Below, piece after piece: positions 12,087-26,897 of a DNA stretch of 64,000 nucleotides. The notes under the pieces were generated by a model. That model was not told the origin of the DNA and did no database searches. It worked only from the letters and a program-made list of their open reading frames with translations. The position numbers and the translations under genes are program-made. The stretch lies in NCBI GenBank assembly GCA_023159155.1, contig JAJNNX010000069.1:1-64000 (forward strand), in the 5' to 3' direction. The stretch comes from Ustulina deusta (taxonomy: Eukaryota; Ascomycota; Sordariomycetes; Xylariales; Xylariaceae). Within the stretch, counting starts at the first letter, position 1. The number at the start of each line of letters is the position of its first letter.

Positions 12087-15000
12087 TAAAAAAAAACAGG
12101 GCAACTCAACACTAAAATAACTAAAAAACAACAAAAACAAACTAAAGCACCTACTACTAGAAAACTAGTATAAATGCTATACGTATGTAATAAATATTGC
12201 TTTAAAAAGTTCGAAAGCTTTTATAGCTATTCAAACCCCTGAATATAGCCGAAAATCAGCCGGTTCGGGCCGCAGGCAGCCCAAATACAGCTAATAATTA
12301 GCGTACTGCCATATTTATAACTACTAACAGGCCGCTAGCACTAGCCCTGCTACAGACTTCTCTTATTTAAAGCTTTATTCTTTAAATAGCTTCGAATCTA
12401 AAAAATGCAGGGCTAAAAATACTAAAAAAAACAATATAATATAACACCTATTTGAACTTTTAGGTTTTAATAGCTTAGAAAAAAAAAAAACCAGCCCTAA
12501 CCTATTAGGCTACTAAGCTTTTAATTAGCTAATTGCTAAACTAGTTATATATTATAATAAATTTTCTTTAATCTAAAGATCTTTTTTTAGTTTATATATT
12601 ATATATTTTTTAGTATAACTTTTTAGTATAACCTTTTAGCTTTTTAAATAATCTATTTTTTTATATTTTTTTAATATATTTTTATATAAAATATATATAA
12701 TTTTGTTTAAACCTAATATATATAGCAATATTTATTAATATTTTATGTTAGAACTTAGGTAAATATTATAGTTAGCTACTATTTTAAACCTAAGCTAAAT
12801 CTTTATATAAAAAGTTATACTATAGCTTTTATTACTTTTAATATATATAAATCTTTATATAATTATAGTAATATTTTCTAATAATATATATATAGATTAA
12901 AGTTTATAAAATAAGCTTTAATTAGCTTTATAGATAGATTTTATAAATAATTTGAAATATTATAAATATAAATATATTTTTATATAAATTAATATAAATA
13001 GCTGCTTATATATAAAAAAAAAATTATAGATTAGTAGCGTAGTAATAATATATTAGTAGTATTATATATATATATATAAAATAGCTAATTAGTATAATAA
13101 TAATATATTAATTAATTAGTAGTACTGCAATAATTATATAATATATATAGTATAAATAAGTCTATATATAAAATAGTATAAAAAGTTGTTTATATATAAT
13201 TAAATAACTAATTAGTGCAATAATAATAATTTATTAGTGCTATATTATATATATAGCAATAAACTGACTAATTAGTATAGTAATAATAACTTAATTAATT
13301 AGTAGTACTATAATAATTATTAAATATATATAATATAAACAAGTTTATATATAAAATAATATAAAGAGTTGTTTATATATAACTAAATAACTAATTAATA
13401 TAATAATAATAAACTAACTAATTAGTAGTACTATACTATATATATAGTAATAATAAAAATAACTAATTAGTGCAATAATAACAAATTAATTAGTAGTACT
13501 ACAATAATTATATAATATATATAGTATAAACAGGTTTATATATAAAATAGTATAGGGAATTGCTTGTATATAACTAAATAACTAATTAGTGCAGTAATAA
13601 TAATTTGTTAGTGCTATGCTATATGTATAGTAATAAACTAACTAATTAGTGCAGTAATAATGATTTGGCTGACTAATTATTGTAGTGGTGCGTTATATAT
13701 GTATTGCTATATATATATATAAAGCATAAAACATATAAGTTATATAAATATAAGCAGATTGCTATATAAATTATATAAATAATTGCTTGTACGCCTATAT
13801 TTTTTATATAATATACTGACTGATTAATATAGCAAACAAATAAACTGATTAGTATTATTATATATATAGCGCAGAATAGTATAGGGCTAATCGGAAAGCT
13901 TTTATATAGGTAATTAATATATAAGCAGGTTTATATAAAAAACTATATATATGCTTGTTTATATATAACTGAAACGTAGTAAACTTGCTAATTAATAGTA
14001 AATATAGCTAAAAATTATATAAAATATAATAAACTTACTAATTAATATATATATAATAGAATAGCTAAAAATTACTAATCAATAATAAATATAATATTAA
14101 TAAAAATATTTGTTTATATAAAACAGTACGTAGATTTGCTTATATATATATAAAACTAGTATAAACTTACTAATTAATATATATATAATAAAATTATTAA
14201 TTAATAGCAAACAAGGTATAATATATTAATACAAGTATATATATATATAAATTAATATAGGTGGCTATTTATATATATATATAATAGCTAAATTACTAAT
14301 TAATTATATATATAATAGCTAAACTAGCTAATATATATATGACTAAATTAGCTAATTAGTAGTATATTAATCTATTAATTAAATAGCTAACTATATAATA
14401 GCTTTTTTTGGACTATAGGTATAGGAATATATTTTTATATAAATTATATAAAGATCTATTTATATAACTATTAAATATAAAACTAAATAGTATAGCTATT
14501 AAAATAAAGGACTAGCTAATTAATAATATAGCAATTTATTAATTAAAACTATAAATAGATATTTTTTTATAAATTATAAATATATTTATATATAAATTTA
14601 TATATAAATATATTTATAAGCTACTAAATATAAGGGGCCTAGCTAATTAATAATATAACTAAATAATTAATAATATATATAACTAATTAATAATATAGAA
14701 AGTAATATATAGCGCTAATATTATAACAAAAATAATGCTTTTAAAACAAAGCTTTAAAAACAAAGTTTAAATAACGCTTTTTTTAGATTATATATATTTG
14801 AGCTAACTCCTATATAAACTATATAAGTACTTGTTTGTATAGCGATTTATATAAGGGAACTAGCTAATTAACGGTATAAAGGCCCAAAAACAACAAAAAA
14901 TAACAAAAATACTAAATATGCTAAAAATACTAAAAATGCTAAAAATGCCAAAAATGCTAAACAATAAAATTAATAAAGACAAAAGTATATGTATAGCTAA

Positions 15001-16686
15001 CAGAAGCTTCGAACAAATACGTGGCTTAGAGCGGACTTTTTTATAGGCTATAGTATTGCAAGCATATTTATATATAAATATATATAGAAATTTATTTATA
15101 AGATTATATATAATAAAAAATCCGGCTAATCGCTAATAAAATATTAACTAAATAAAAGATTAAATAAAGGATTTAAAATAATAGCTTTTTATAAATAATA
15201 TAAATATAAACAAGTTTATATATAAACTTATATAATAATTTGTTTATATAATATTTAAATATAAACTTAATTAATTAATATAGTAGTAATATATATAGCT
15301 AGCTAATAAAATAACTACTTAGCTAATTAATATATATAGCTATTAATTAGCTATTGCAAATTTAAAACAAAGTTTTTTTTAAAAACTATATATTTATAAG
15401 CTAGTTTATATAATAATTTATATAAAATTTAATTTATAAATATATTTAAATAAAAAGATTTATAAAAATAATTAGCTAATTGATTAGCTAACTAATTAGT
15501 TAACTAATTAGCTAATTAATTAGTAACTTAGAACAAAGAACTTTTTTTGGACTAAAAAGCATATAAATATATTTATATATAAAATAATATATAGATCTGC
15601 TTAAACAACTTTTTAATAAAAGAATTAACTAATTAACTAATTAACTTAGTAATATATATAGCTAGCTAATAAAGCAATAGGCCGATTAGGCTAATTAACG
15701 TATATATAACTAGCTAAGCTAATAAAGCTTAAAAAACAAAAATAATTAGCTAATCGGCATATTATATATATAATATATAAATATAAGCATATTTATATAT
15801 AAATTTATATAACGGACTGCTTAAATATATATATAAACATATAAACTAACTAATTAATATAAACTAAGCTAAACTAACAGATTAAAGCTTTTTTATAAGT
15901 TATATATCTATAAATAAGTTTATATATTAATTTATATAGCAGGTTATTTATATATATATTTTAGCAAAAGATTTAGTAATAAATATATATAATTAAAGTA
16001 GTAAAACTAATTAATATATATAATAACTAAATTAGCTTAATTAGTTATATAAACTAAGTTTAATTAGCTGTTTAATATATATAGCTAATAAACTAAGCTT
16101 TTTAAAAAATATATAACTATAAGCAAACTTATATATAGATTTATATAAAAAACTGCTTATAAATATATTTATATAAAGTTTAGCTAATTAAGCTATATAA
16201 ACTAGGTTAGTTTTCTAACTAGATTATTTTTATATAGAATTAGTATTAAAATAATTAATAGGTTATAAATATATTTATATAGTAATTTATATAAAAAAGT
16301 ATTAAATATTAGTTTCTGATTATAGGTTGTGCTTTAAAAAATAATAAATATTTATAAATATTATTATATATAAATTTATATAAAAAACTGCTTTATTATA
16401 GCTTTACTAAAAATACTATTAAAAAAAACAAAGCAACTTAATACTAAAACAACTAAAAAACAATAAAAATAAACTAGAGCGCTTACTACTAAAAAACTAG
16501 TATAAATATTATATATATATAGTAAGTGTTGCTTTAAAAAGTTCGAAAGCTTTTATAGCTATTTGAACCCTTAAATATAACCAAAGATCAGCCGGTTCGG
16601 GCTGCGGGCGGCCCGAATACGGCTAACAATTAGCGTACTGCCACATTCGCAGCTGCCAGCGGGCCGCTAGCACCAGCCCTGCTACA
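12087..16686 (-). mobile_element. Family 1 LTR element, complete, 4-bp TSD CTAT
   Basis: LTRs are 12087-12354 and about 16420-16686, direct repeats of each other. CTAT lies immediately outside both ends (12083-12086 and 16687-16690). The element is inserted inside the right LTR of the family 2 copy 4519-16821. On the minus strand the LTR starts TGTAGCAGGG and carries a TATAAAA box, giving the transcription direction. The ~4 kb interior is degenerate tandem repeats; one unit family recurs near 13,151, 13,331 and 13,521 (about 180-190 bp apart). No coding frame is visible, which suggests a non-autonomous element. At ~4.6 kb this is the longest copy; others lack internal blocks. Confidence 0.92.
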
Positions 16687-16821
16687 CTATATATATAAAA
16701 TTTATATTTATTTATTTTATAAACTTTGATTTTTTTTTTTTTTTTTTTTTTTTTAGTTCAGAGTTTTTATTTATAGTATTAATAAACTAGCTATAAACGC
16801 TTTACTTGACTGATTGTAACA

Positions 16822-17260
16822 ATTATGTTTAAAAAAAATAAAAAAATAAAAAATAAAACAGAATAATATTTATATTTTTTTTTTAAAGTTAATTTATTAT
16901 AAGTTATTTTCATACTTTTAATTCTTTTTTTTTTATAAATACTATAATTATATATAATTTTTTATATTTTATTAATAAATAATTCTATTTATATAGTTAA
17001 TTTATTTATTAATATAAAAGTTTTTAATACTTAGTTTAATACTTCGTTTAGTAATTTTTTTATAAATATATTAGCTAGATTATTTTTATTATTAATTTAT
17101 TATATTTTAAAGATTTTTTTATATAACTTTTTAAATAATATAATATTAATTATTAAGCGTTTTTTTTATATTATATTAAATTTTATAAAGCAGTTATATA
17201 ATAATTTTAGGTTTAAATATAATATAGTTATAATTTTTGAAAATATTATATAAAAAGTAA
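16822..17260. other. Unassigned AT-rich host sequence, piece 2
   Basis: About 440 bp of RIP-like AT-rich DNA between the family 2 LTR ending at 16821 and the family 1 LTR starting at 17261. It is probably the continuation of 2474-4518 on the far side of the family 2 insertion, and it joins 27341-27649 across the family 1 element. I see no gene, RNA or regulatory site in it. Confidence 0.5.
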
Positions 17261-17389
17261 TGCAGTAGGGCTAGTGCTAGCGGCCCGCTAGCAGCTGTAA
17301 ATCTGGCTGCACATTAATTGTTAGCTGTATTTAGGCCGCTTGCGGCCCGAATCGGCTGATCTTTAGCTATATTTAGGGGTTCGAATAGC

Positions 17390-17396
17390 TATAAAA
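17390..17396 (+). promoter_or_regulatory. TATA box in family 1 5' LTR
   Basis: TATAAAA lies about 130 bp into the 273-bp LTR, in the context AGCTATAAAAGCTTTT, and is conserved in the other LTRs of the family (for example 27193-27199, and inverted in minus-strand copies). Its position fits a U3 promoter and sets the direction of transcription. It is probably inactive now. Confidence 0.5.
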
Positions 17397-19034
17397 GCTT
17401 TTGAACTTTTTAAAACAATATTTACTTTAAACATATAATATTTATATATTAATTCTTTAGTAGTAGGCGTTCAAGTTTGTTTTTTATTATTTTCTTAGTT
17501 ATTTTTAGTATTAAGTTATTTTGTTTTTTTTTAATAGTGTTCTTAGTAAAGCTACAATAGAACAATTCTTTATATAAATTTGTATGTAATAATGCTTATA
17601 TATGTTTATTGCTTTTTAAAGCGCAACCTATGATTAAAAACTAATTACTTAACGCTTTTTTATATAAATTACTATATAAATATATTTATAACTTATTAAT
17701 TGCTTTAATACTAGTTCTATATAAAGATTAACTTAGTTAAAAAATTAACCTAAATTATATAGCCTTATTAGTTAAGCTTTATATAAATATACTTATAAGT
17801 AGCTCTTTATATAAATCTATATATAAGTTTGCTTATAGCTATATATTTTTTAGGAAGCCTCGTTTGTTAGCTATATATAGCCTAGTTTATATAACTAACT
17901 AAGCTAATTGTTTTTGCTTTTTAAGCTTTGTTAGTTAAGCTAGTTATATATATATTAATTAGCTTAATTGGCCTATTGCTTTGTTAGCTAGCTATATATA
18001 TTGCTAAGTTAGTTAGTTAGTTAGTCTTTTTATTAAAAAGTTGTTCGAATAGACCTATATATTATTTTGTATATAAATATGTTTGTATGTTTTTTAATCT
18101 AAAGGAAATCTTTTGTTTTATACTGCTAATTAGTTAAATAATTAGTTAATTAGCTAATTATTTTTATAAATATGTCCCTACTTAAATATATTTATAAGCT
18201 AAGTCCTATATAAGTTATTATATAAACTAGCTTGCAAATGTATAGTTTCTAAGGAAACTTTTGTTTTAGTTTGCAATTAGCTTATTGCTAGCTATATATA
18301 TTGCTATATTAATTAGTTAAGTTTATATTTAAATATTATATAAATAAGTTGTTATACAAGTTTATATATAAACCTGTTTATATATATATTATTTATAGGA
18401 AGCTATTACTTTAAGTTGTTTAGTTAGCGTTTTATTAGCGGTTAGCTAGATTTTTTATTATAAATAGTCCTACGAATAGATCTTTATATATTTTATATAA
18501 AAATATGTTTGTAGCGCTATAGCTTATAGGAAGGTCTGCTCTAAGTTTTTGTTAGCTATACGTATATTTCTGTTTTTAGTATTTTTAGTATTTCTAGTAT
18601 TTTTAGTATATTTAGCATTTTTGTTATTTTTTGTTATTTTTAAGCTTTTAGGCCGTTAATTAGTTAGTTCTTATATAAGTTGCTATATAAACAAGTGTTT
18701 ATATAGTTTATATAAAAATTAGCTTAAATATATATAGTTTAAAAGAAGCGCTGTTTAAACTTTGTTTTTAAAGCTTTGTTTTAAAAGCGTTGTTTTTGTT
18801 GCAGTATTAGCGCTATATATTGCTTTTTATATTATTGATTAGCTATATATATTGTTAATTATTTAGTTATATTATTAATTAGCTCGGCCTTTTATGTTTA
18901 GTAGTTTATAAATATATTTATTTATAAATTTATATATAAATATGTTTATAGTTTATAAAAAATTGTTTGTTTATAGTTTTAATTAACGAATTATTATATT
19001 ATTAATTAACTAGTTTATTATTTTAGTAGCTATA

Positions 19035-22000
19035 TGTTATAATTAGTTAAGTAAAGCTTTTATAGCTAGTTTATTAATATTATAAACAAAAACTCTAAGC
19101 TAAAAAAGAAAAAAAGAAAAAAAAGAAGTCAGAGTTTATAAGGTGGGTAGATATAGACTTTATATGTATAGCTATAAAATCAGGTTGGTCTGTGTATAGA
19201 CTTTTTATTTTATTGCTATATAGGTCTGGAGTTTTTGTAAGTTTTGCTAAAACTATACTAACTAGTATACTACCTTTTTTTAAAACTAAAAGTTTAAACA
19301 TAGTTTTAACTCAAAGTTATTAATAATGTTAGGTTTATATAGTCTTTTTATATTATACTATTTTATTATTATTTTTATAATGGCTTATAAACTTATTAGC
19401 TATTATTATATATATTTATTTTTATAATTTTATAAAAAGTTTAAAAGCTTTTTTGTAAATTTTATAGAATTAGTTAAATTTAATTAATATATTTTTAAAA
19501 TTTTAAGCTACGTACTAAGTATTATTAGGATTGCAGTTTTTTTAAGCAACTTAATATTATAACTTTTTATTTTTTTTATATATTTTTAATTGTTTAATTT
19601 GTTTAATTTTAAATTTTGTTTTGTTATTAATATTTTTAGCTAAAAGTAGTAATTAGATTTATTAAAATAAAAAGTTATTGCTTATTTTTTATAATTAGTT
19701 AATATAAAACAAGTTTTTTATTTTATAAAAGTTAAACAAATTAAAAATATAGCTAAATTTTTATTTTTTTAAGATTTTAAAAGGTTTAACTAATTAAAAG
19801 TCTAATCTAATAATTAGTATTTATATTATAAAACTTTTTTTTTTAAAAAAACTTTATTTTTTATTTTGAAATTTATTAAACGTTTTTTTTTATTAGCTTA
19901 TAACTTATATTATTTTTATGCAAAGGTTGCTATATTATATATTATTTTTTAAACGTTTTAGGTTTAGTAAACTAGTTTGAATGTTTATTGTTTAGTATTA
20001 AAATTTATAATAATTTTATTTATATTTATTATTAAAAAGTTTTATGTTTTAATTTTTATTATTATTTTTAATAATAATATATTAATTAATAAATATTATA
20101 AAAAATTATATATGAAGTTTAAAATAAAAAAATAAATATTTTAATTGTTTTAGTATTTATTAATATAAAAATAGAATTATTAATTTAGTTTTTAATTAAT
20201 TAATTTTATTATTTTTTAGGTCTAAAAGTAATAAGCATTACTAAAATAGTACTTAGTACTTATAAAATTATTAATTATTACTATAAACCTAGAAATAAAT
20301 AGTTTTATATTATTTAATATTTATATGTCCGGTATGCTAAAAAATTTATATAAACTTTTGTAGTATTATATAGCTAGCAATTCTACAATATTTATTTTTT
20401 TGTTAAATAAAATTATAATTAAATAGTTAAACTTGTTTATAAATACTTATATATAGTTATAATTCTATTGGTTAGGTAGTATATTTTTGCTATTTATTAC
20501 TACGTATTGCTATACTATAGCTAATATAAATAATAAATAAAAAAAGCTAAAAATTTTATTTTGTAATATTTTGTTTTTTTTATAGTTATAACAATTATAT
20601 ATATATTATTTATAATTATATTTTAAATAAAACTAGTAATATTTTTGTTTTAATATTTTGATTGTTTTATGCTAACTTTAGTATATAATAATTAGAAATA
20701 TATAAGCTTTTTAAATTAAAACTATATAAAAAAAAATAGTCCTATCTAAAATAACCTTAAATATATATAATTTTTTATTTTTATTTTTTAGCTTTTATAA
20801 CTAGTTTTTTTGTTTAATTAAGTTTACTAGGTTGGTTTTTTAAAAAGTATTAGGTAAAAGGTCTATAGTTAATATAGGACTTAATATTTTATTAAGTAGA
20901 ACTAATATTATTATTTGTTTTTTAGTTTTTTTAGCTTTAATTATAAAAAGTTTAGCTATTTTTTTTAATAAAATATTAGTTATTATATTTTTTTATTTTA
21001 GTTAGTATTAAAAAATAATATTAAAGTTTAATAAAAAGTTAGCTTAATATATTTATTATATTAATAAAATCTATTTATTTAAAAAATATAATAAAGCTTA
21101 ATAATTAATTATTATAAAAAACTTAGTTTTAAGGAGCTCTAGGCAATAATGTTCTAAAATTTATATTATTACTAAAAGTTTATAGTTTTAAATTAGGTAA
21201 GCTTGCTTAATTAGTATTATTATTTTAAAAAAATATTTTATAAGTTTTTAAGTTATATTTTTTTATTATTACTAAATAATTCTTTTTATTATATTATATA
21301 AAGTATTTATTTTTATTTATATTAGTTAGCTAAGCTTAAAAAAAACTAAAATAAATATTTTATAAACTAGTAGTTTTATATGTTTAAAAGCTTGTTTTTA
21401 TCTTAGTCCTATTATAAATAGCTTGTTTTTTTTTAATAGTTAATTTAAAAAAGCAGCAATTTTACTAGTATAGTAAATAAATATACAAATATAATTATAA
21501 AACTTAAAAAATAATTAGATTAATTTAATATTTTTAAAATTATTAAAGTTTTAATTTAAAATTATTTAAATTTTAGTAAAATTAATTTTAATTTTTATTT
21601 TAGTTTTTATAATTATTTTTAAATAATTAATAATAAATATATTAAAACAAAACTTTTTAATATTTCTTTAATATTTGGTTTAATATAAGCAATAAATTAC
21701 TTTTTTATAATAAGTTTAGTACTATTTTTTAGTTTTAAAATAAATTAAAATATTATTTATATAAATATTTGCAAACTTATTTAAAAGTTTTTAAATTTAT
21801 ATATTAATAAAAACTTATTATTAAGCAGGTTTTATTTTTAAACTAAAAAATAAAACTTTTTATTAAAATACTTTTTTGTAAATTAAAAAAAAAAAAAATT
21901 AATATAATTTTATAATTAATAATAATTAATAAACATTTTAATAATATTTAATTTAGTAAATTAAATAGTATTATAATAATTAAATATAATATTATTAATA

Positions 22001-24927
22001 TTTAAAGCTAATATAATTTAATTTTTTAAATATATATTTTTTTATTAATAATTAATTATAAATTTATATTTAATTAATTTAAATTTAAATATAAATAAAA
22101 TAAAAATAATATTTAAGTTTATGTTTTGTTTAATAAAGTTTATAGCTAGCAGTTTATTTATAAATTTTTTTTTAAATAAAATAAACTATATAAATATATA
22201 ATATTAGTAAAAGCTAAAAGTATGTTTTTTATTATTAAGTTCTAGTATTATATTAAACTTTAGTTATAATAATAGCAAAGTTTTAGATTTTTTTTTTAAA
22301 AAGAACTTTTTTAGATATAATAGCTAAAAAAACAAAAAGTTTTATATTAATTCTATATATTAGAAGTTTTTTTTTTTTAGAAATAAAATTAGTTTATTAT
22401 TAAAAGTTTTTTATAGTACTACTTAGTTAATTTAAATCTATTTTTTTTATAAAATATTAATTATTTTTAAGTTTTTTTTTAAATAGTTTAATATAGTTAT
22501 TTTTAGTTATTATAAACTTAATTATAATAGGTTTTTTTAAGGTTTTTTTAACTAGTTGCTTTTATTTATTTTAGTAGAAATAATTCTAAAAGTTTTATAT
22601 AATTTTTTTAATAGTAGCTTAAATTTTTTTTTTTTAAAAAATTATTATATAGACCTTTTTTGTTTTAAGTTTAAAAGTTCTAGGTTTTTCTTTTATTTTT
22701 TTAGTTTTAGTTATTTTTAAAATAATTGTTTTATTTCTAAAAAGTTGTTTTAATATTTAATAGTATTTTTTTAATATTTAATTATATTAATTTATATTTT
22801 TTTATATTTTTAAGTTTATACTTTATTATTTATAATTAAAAAGCTTAACTATAATTATTAATAAAAATTAAACTAATAAAATTAAATTATTTAGCTAAAT
22901 TAACTATTATTTTTAAGTTTTTATTAAAATATTTTATTTTATTAATTATTTAATATTAATAATAATATTATAACTAAAATTAATAACTTAAAATATTTAG
23001 TTTTTAAATTATTAATTATTAATTTTTATAATATATATTAAATATTTATAAATTTTATTAACTATTTCATTTTAATAGTTATAAAACTTTTAAAGTTTAA
23101 CTAACTAAACTATTTTTATTTTTAATTATTGCTTAACTTATTATATAAACTTATAATTAATTATTAAAAAAATATAAGTTTTAATATTATATAAAATTAA
23201 TATTTTTATTTTAATACTATTAATTTATAATTAAATAAATATTTTAAAAATAATTTATTTATTTTAGCTATATATTTTAATTAAAATTAAAAAAAAAACT
23301 AAAAAAAAAAAATTTTATTAGTTTTATTTGTTTTTTAAATCAGATAAACTATTAAAAATATTTTTATTAAAGCTTTTTTTTACTAATTAAATACTTAAGA
23401 TTTTAAACTTTTAGTTAGAATAGTTAATAAATATATATTTTTTTTTACTATAAATAAAATAGGTTTTATTATTTTAATAAACTTTTTTTTTTTTTATAGT
23501 TAGTATTTATTTTAACTATTTTAAAATAAATATTTTAAAACTTTTAAAATTAACTAAAAATTAATAGGCCGGTTTATTAAAAGTTTAATTATTTAAATTA
23601 GATTTTTATTTAATTAAACTAATAAGTTTAGTTTATTAATAGTTTTTATAGATTTGTTTAATATTATATATTAATTTAATAATTTTATTAATAAATAATT
23701 TATAAAAAATATTTAAATTTATAAAAACTTTATATAAATTTTTTTTTAAGTTTATATAAAAATAGTTTTATAATTTATATTTTTATTAGCTTTATATATA
23801 TAAATTTAAAATATTTTATAAGCTATAATTATTTAGGTAAAATTATAATAAGCTATTAATAAAACTTAGATTATTTTAGTAATATTATTAAATAGTTTTT
23901 TAATTAATTTATAATATATTAAAATTAGCTATTTTTAGTTTAGAATATAGTAATATTTTTATTTAGTTTTTTTGCTAGTTTATAAACCTAGTTATTAAAT
24001 AAAGCTTTATTTTTTATAAACTTACTAGGATTAATTTTTTATATTTTAGTTTTTTTAGTATAAATAAGGTTTAAAGCGCTAAAAAATAAGCTAATAAAAC
24101 AAAAAATAAATAAAATAATAAAACTAAAAAGTTTAAAATTAATATTTCTAAATATATTTTTTATTATTAAATTATAGTTATTTTTTAAAAGTGCTAAAAT
24201 AAGCATATTAAAAAATTAGCGCTTTATTTTTTTTATTTATTAAAAAAGTTCTACTAGAACTAATACAAAATTGCAAGCTTATATAGCTATAATATTTAGT
24301 ACTATATTTTTAAATATATTATTTATTTTAAATAGTTTTAGTTCTAGTTTAAATTTTATTTTTTTAGGTTTTAATTTTTTGTTTTTTTTAAATTTTTTTT
24401 TTTTTTTATTAAAAAAAAGATTTTAGAATTATTTAATAATAAAAAACTAGCTATATTTAAAAACTAAATTTATTTTAATTATTTAAGAACTAAAAATAAA
24501 ATAAAAATATTTAAAGTTAGGTTTTTTATAAGTTATTAATTTTTAAATAATATAAAAGTTAAAAGTTTTATTAAAATTATATTAAATATATAACTAAAAA
24601 AAAAAGTTTATTTATGTTTTGCTAATTATAACAAAATAAAAAATATATATTTATTAAATATTTATTAATAAATAATTAATAAATTTAAAGTAGTATTATA
24701 ATTAGTTAAGTAAAGCTTTTATAACTAGTTTATTAATATTATAAATAAAGATTTTAAACTAAAAAAAAAAAAAGAAAAATAAAAAGTCAGAGTTTATAAG
24801 GTAGGTAAATATAGACTTTATATATATAGCTATAAAGTCAGGTTGGTCCATATATAGATTTCCTATTTTATTGCTATGTGGGTCTAGAGTTCTTACAAGT
24901 CTTGCTAAAACTATACTAACTATTACA
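19035..24927 (-). mobile_element. Family 2 LTR retroelement, complete, TSD CTATA
   Basis: LTRs are 19035-19269 (235 bp) and 24694-24927 (234 bp), with TG at the outer left end and CA at the outer right end. The 5-bp CTATA is duplicated at 19030-19034 and 24928-24932. It is inserted in the family 1 element 17261-27336. The LTR contains a long A-rich tract. The interior has no intact frame. Minus is given as sense because, on that strand, a purine-rich run (A7 then GGTAG) abuts one LTR; this is weak evidence. A 68-codon open frame at 19095-19301 lies mostly inside the LTR and is not a gene. Confidence 0.93.
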
Positions 24928-26897
24928 CTATATGTTTAGTTTTTATGTTTTATAGCTATATAAATAAATCTTTATATAATTTATATATAAATATACTTTT
25001 ATACCTATGGTTTAAAAAAAGCTATTGTTTAGCTAGCTAATTTAGCTATATATATATTAATTAGTTATATATATATATTAGTTAGTTTAATTGTTATATA
25101 TATGATTAATTAGCGATTTAGCTATTATATATACTTATAAGCAGCTACCTATACTAATTTATATATATATATGTTTATATTTATATATTATACTTAGTTT
25201 GCTATTAATTAGCGATTTTTAGCTATTTTGTTATATATGTGTTAATTAGCAAGTTTATTATGTTTTATGCGATTTTTAGCTATATTTACTATTAATTAGC
25301 AAATTTACTCTGATTTTATATATATATAAGCAAATCTATATATTGTTTTATATAAACAAGTATTTTATAGATATTACGTTATTATTAATTAATTAGTTTA
25401 TTATGTTTTTAGTTATATATAAGTAGGCATACATATAGTTTTTTATATAAACTTGCTTATATATATATTATTTATTTATATAAAAGCTTTTTCATTAGCT
25501 TAATATTATTAATATTAATTAGTTAGTCTATATAAAAAATATAGGCATATAAACAATTGCTTATATAAATTATATACTAATCTATTTATATTTATATAAC
25601 TTATATATTTTATGCTTTATATATATATATAGTAATATATATATAACGCTATGTATATAATACGCTAATTAGTTAAATCGCTATTATTATACTAATTATA
25701 TAATTTATTATATATAAACAACCTCCTATACTATTTTATATATAAACTTGCTTATAATATATAAATTATATAATTATTATTATATTATTAATTAAAATAT
25801 ATATAGTGTTATAAATATAGTATAGTACTAATAAATTATTATTGCTGCACTAATTAGTTATTTAGTTACGTATAAATAACTTTTTATATTATTTTATATA
25901 TAAACCTATTTATATTATATATATTATATAGTTATTATAGTACTACTAATTAGTTTATTATTGCTGCACTAATTAGTTATTTTATTGTTGCTATATATAT
26001 AGTATAGCATTGCTAATTAATTGGTTCGTTATTGCTATACTAATTAGTTATTTAGTTACGTACAAGTAATTCTTTATATTATTTTATATATAGATTTATT
26101 TGTGCTATATATCTTATATAGTTATTATAGTACTACTAATTAATTAATATATTATTATTGCTATATTAACTAGTTAATTTATTATATATAAATAATTTTC
26201 TATACTATTTTATATATAAACTTGTTTATAGTATATAAATTATATAGTTAATTATACTGCTAATTAAAATATATATAGCTTTATAAATATAGTATAGTAT
26301 TACTAATTAGTTGGTTTGTTATTGCTGCGCTAATTAGCTATATTATATTATTACTACTAATTAACGATTTTTTTTTATATACGAGCTACTACTTATACTG
26401 ATTTATATAGGGTTATGTTTCTACTTATAAATTTTAAAGTTATTTATAAAGTTTTTTCATTTATAAAGCTAATTAAAGCTTATTTTATAAACTCTAACCT
26501 ATATATATATTATTAGAAAATATTACTGCAGTTATATAAAGATTTGTATATATTAAGAGTAGTAAGGGCTATGGCATAACTTTTTATATAGAGATTTAGC
26601 TTAGGTTTAAAGCAGTGGCTAGCTTTTCGTAATAGAGGCGTGGTAGTTACTTAGGTTTTAATACAAAATATTAGTAAATATTGCTATATATATTAGGTCT
26701 AGATAGAATTACATACGTTTTTATATAAGAATATATTAAAGGATTACGAGGGAATAGGTTATTTAAAAAGCTAAAGGGTTATGCTAAAGGGTTATGCTAG
26801 AGGGCATACAGCATATGGACCTAGGGAAGATTTTTGGACCAAAGGAAGTCTATTGTAATATTTGACTAGTTTAGTAATTGGCTAATTAAGGGCTTGG

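Larger units (their letters stand above)
4519..16821 (+). mobile_element. Family 2 LTR retroelement, interrupted by two insertions
   Basis: The left LTR is 4519-4715 (shortened by an internal gap). The right LTR is 11993-12086 plus 16691-16821, split by a family 1 insertion. Internal sequence 4716-8063 matches the copy at 27650-33326 in the same orientation. From 8065 to about 11953 it is replaced by unrelated sequence, and about 1.2 kb of normal family 2 interior (equivalent to about 31,888-33,050) is missing. Flanking 5-mers ATGAT (4514-4518) and ATTAT (16822-16826) match at 4 of 5 positions. Frames are densely interrupted by TAA/TAG. I cannot place the element in Copia or Gypsy. Confidence 0.88.

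Noticed and set aside
19095..19301. 68-codon minus-strand frame
   Set aside because: It sits almost wholly within a family 2 LTR; other LTR copies have stops in this frame.
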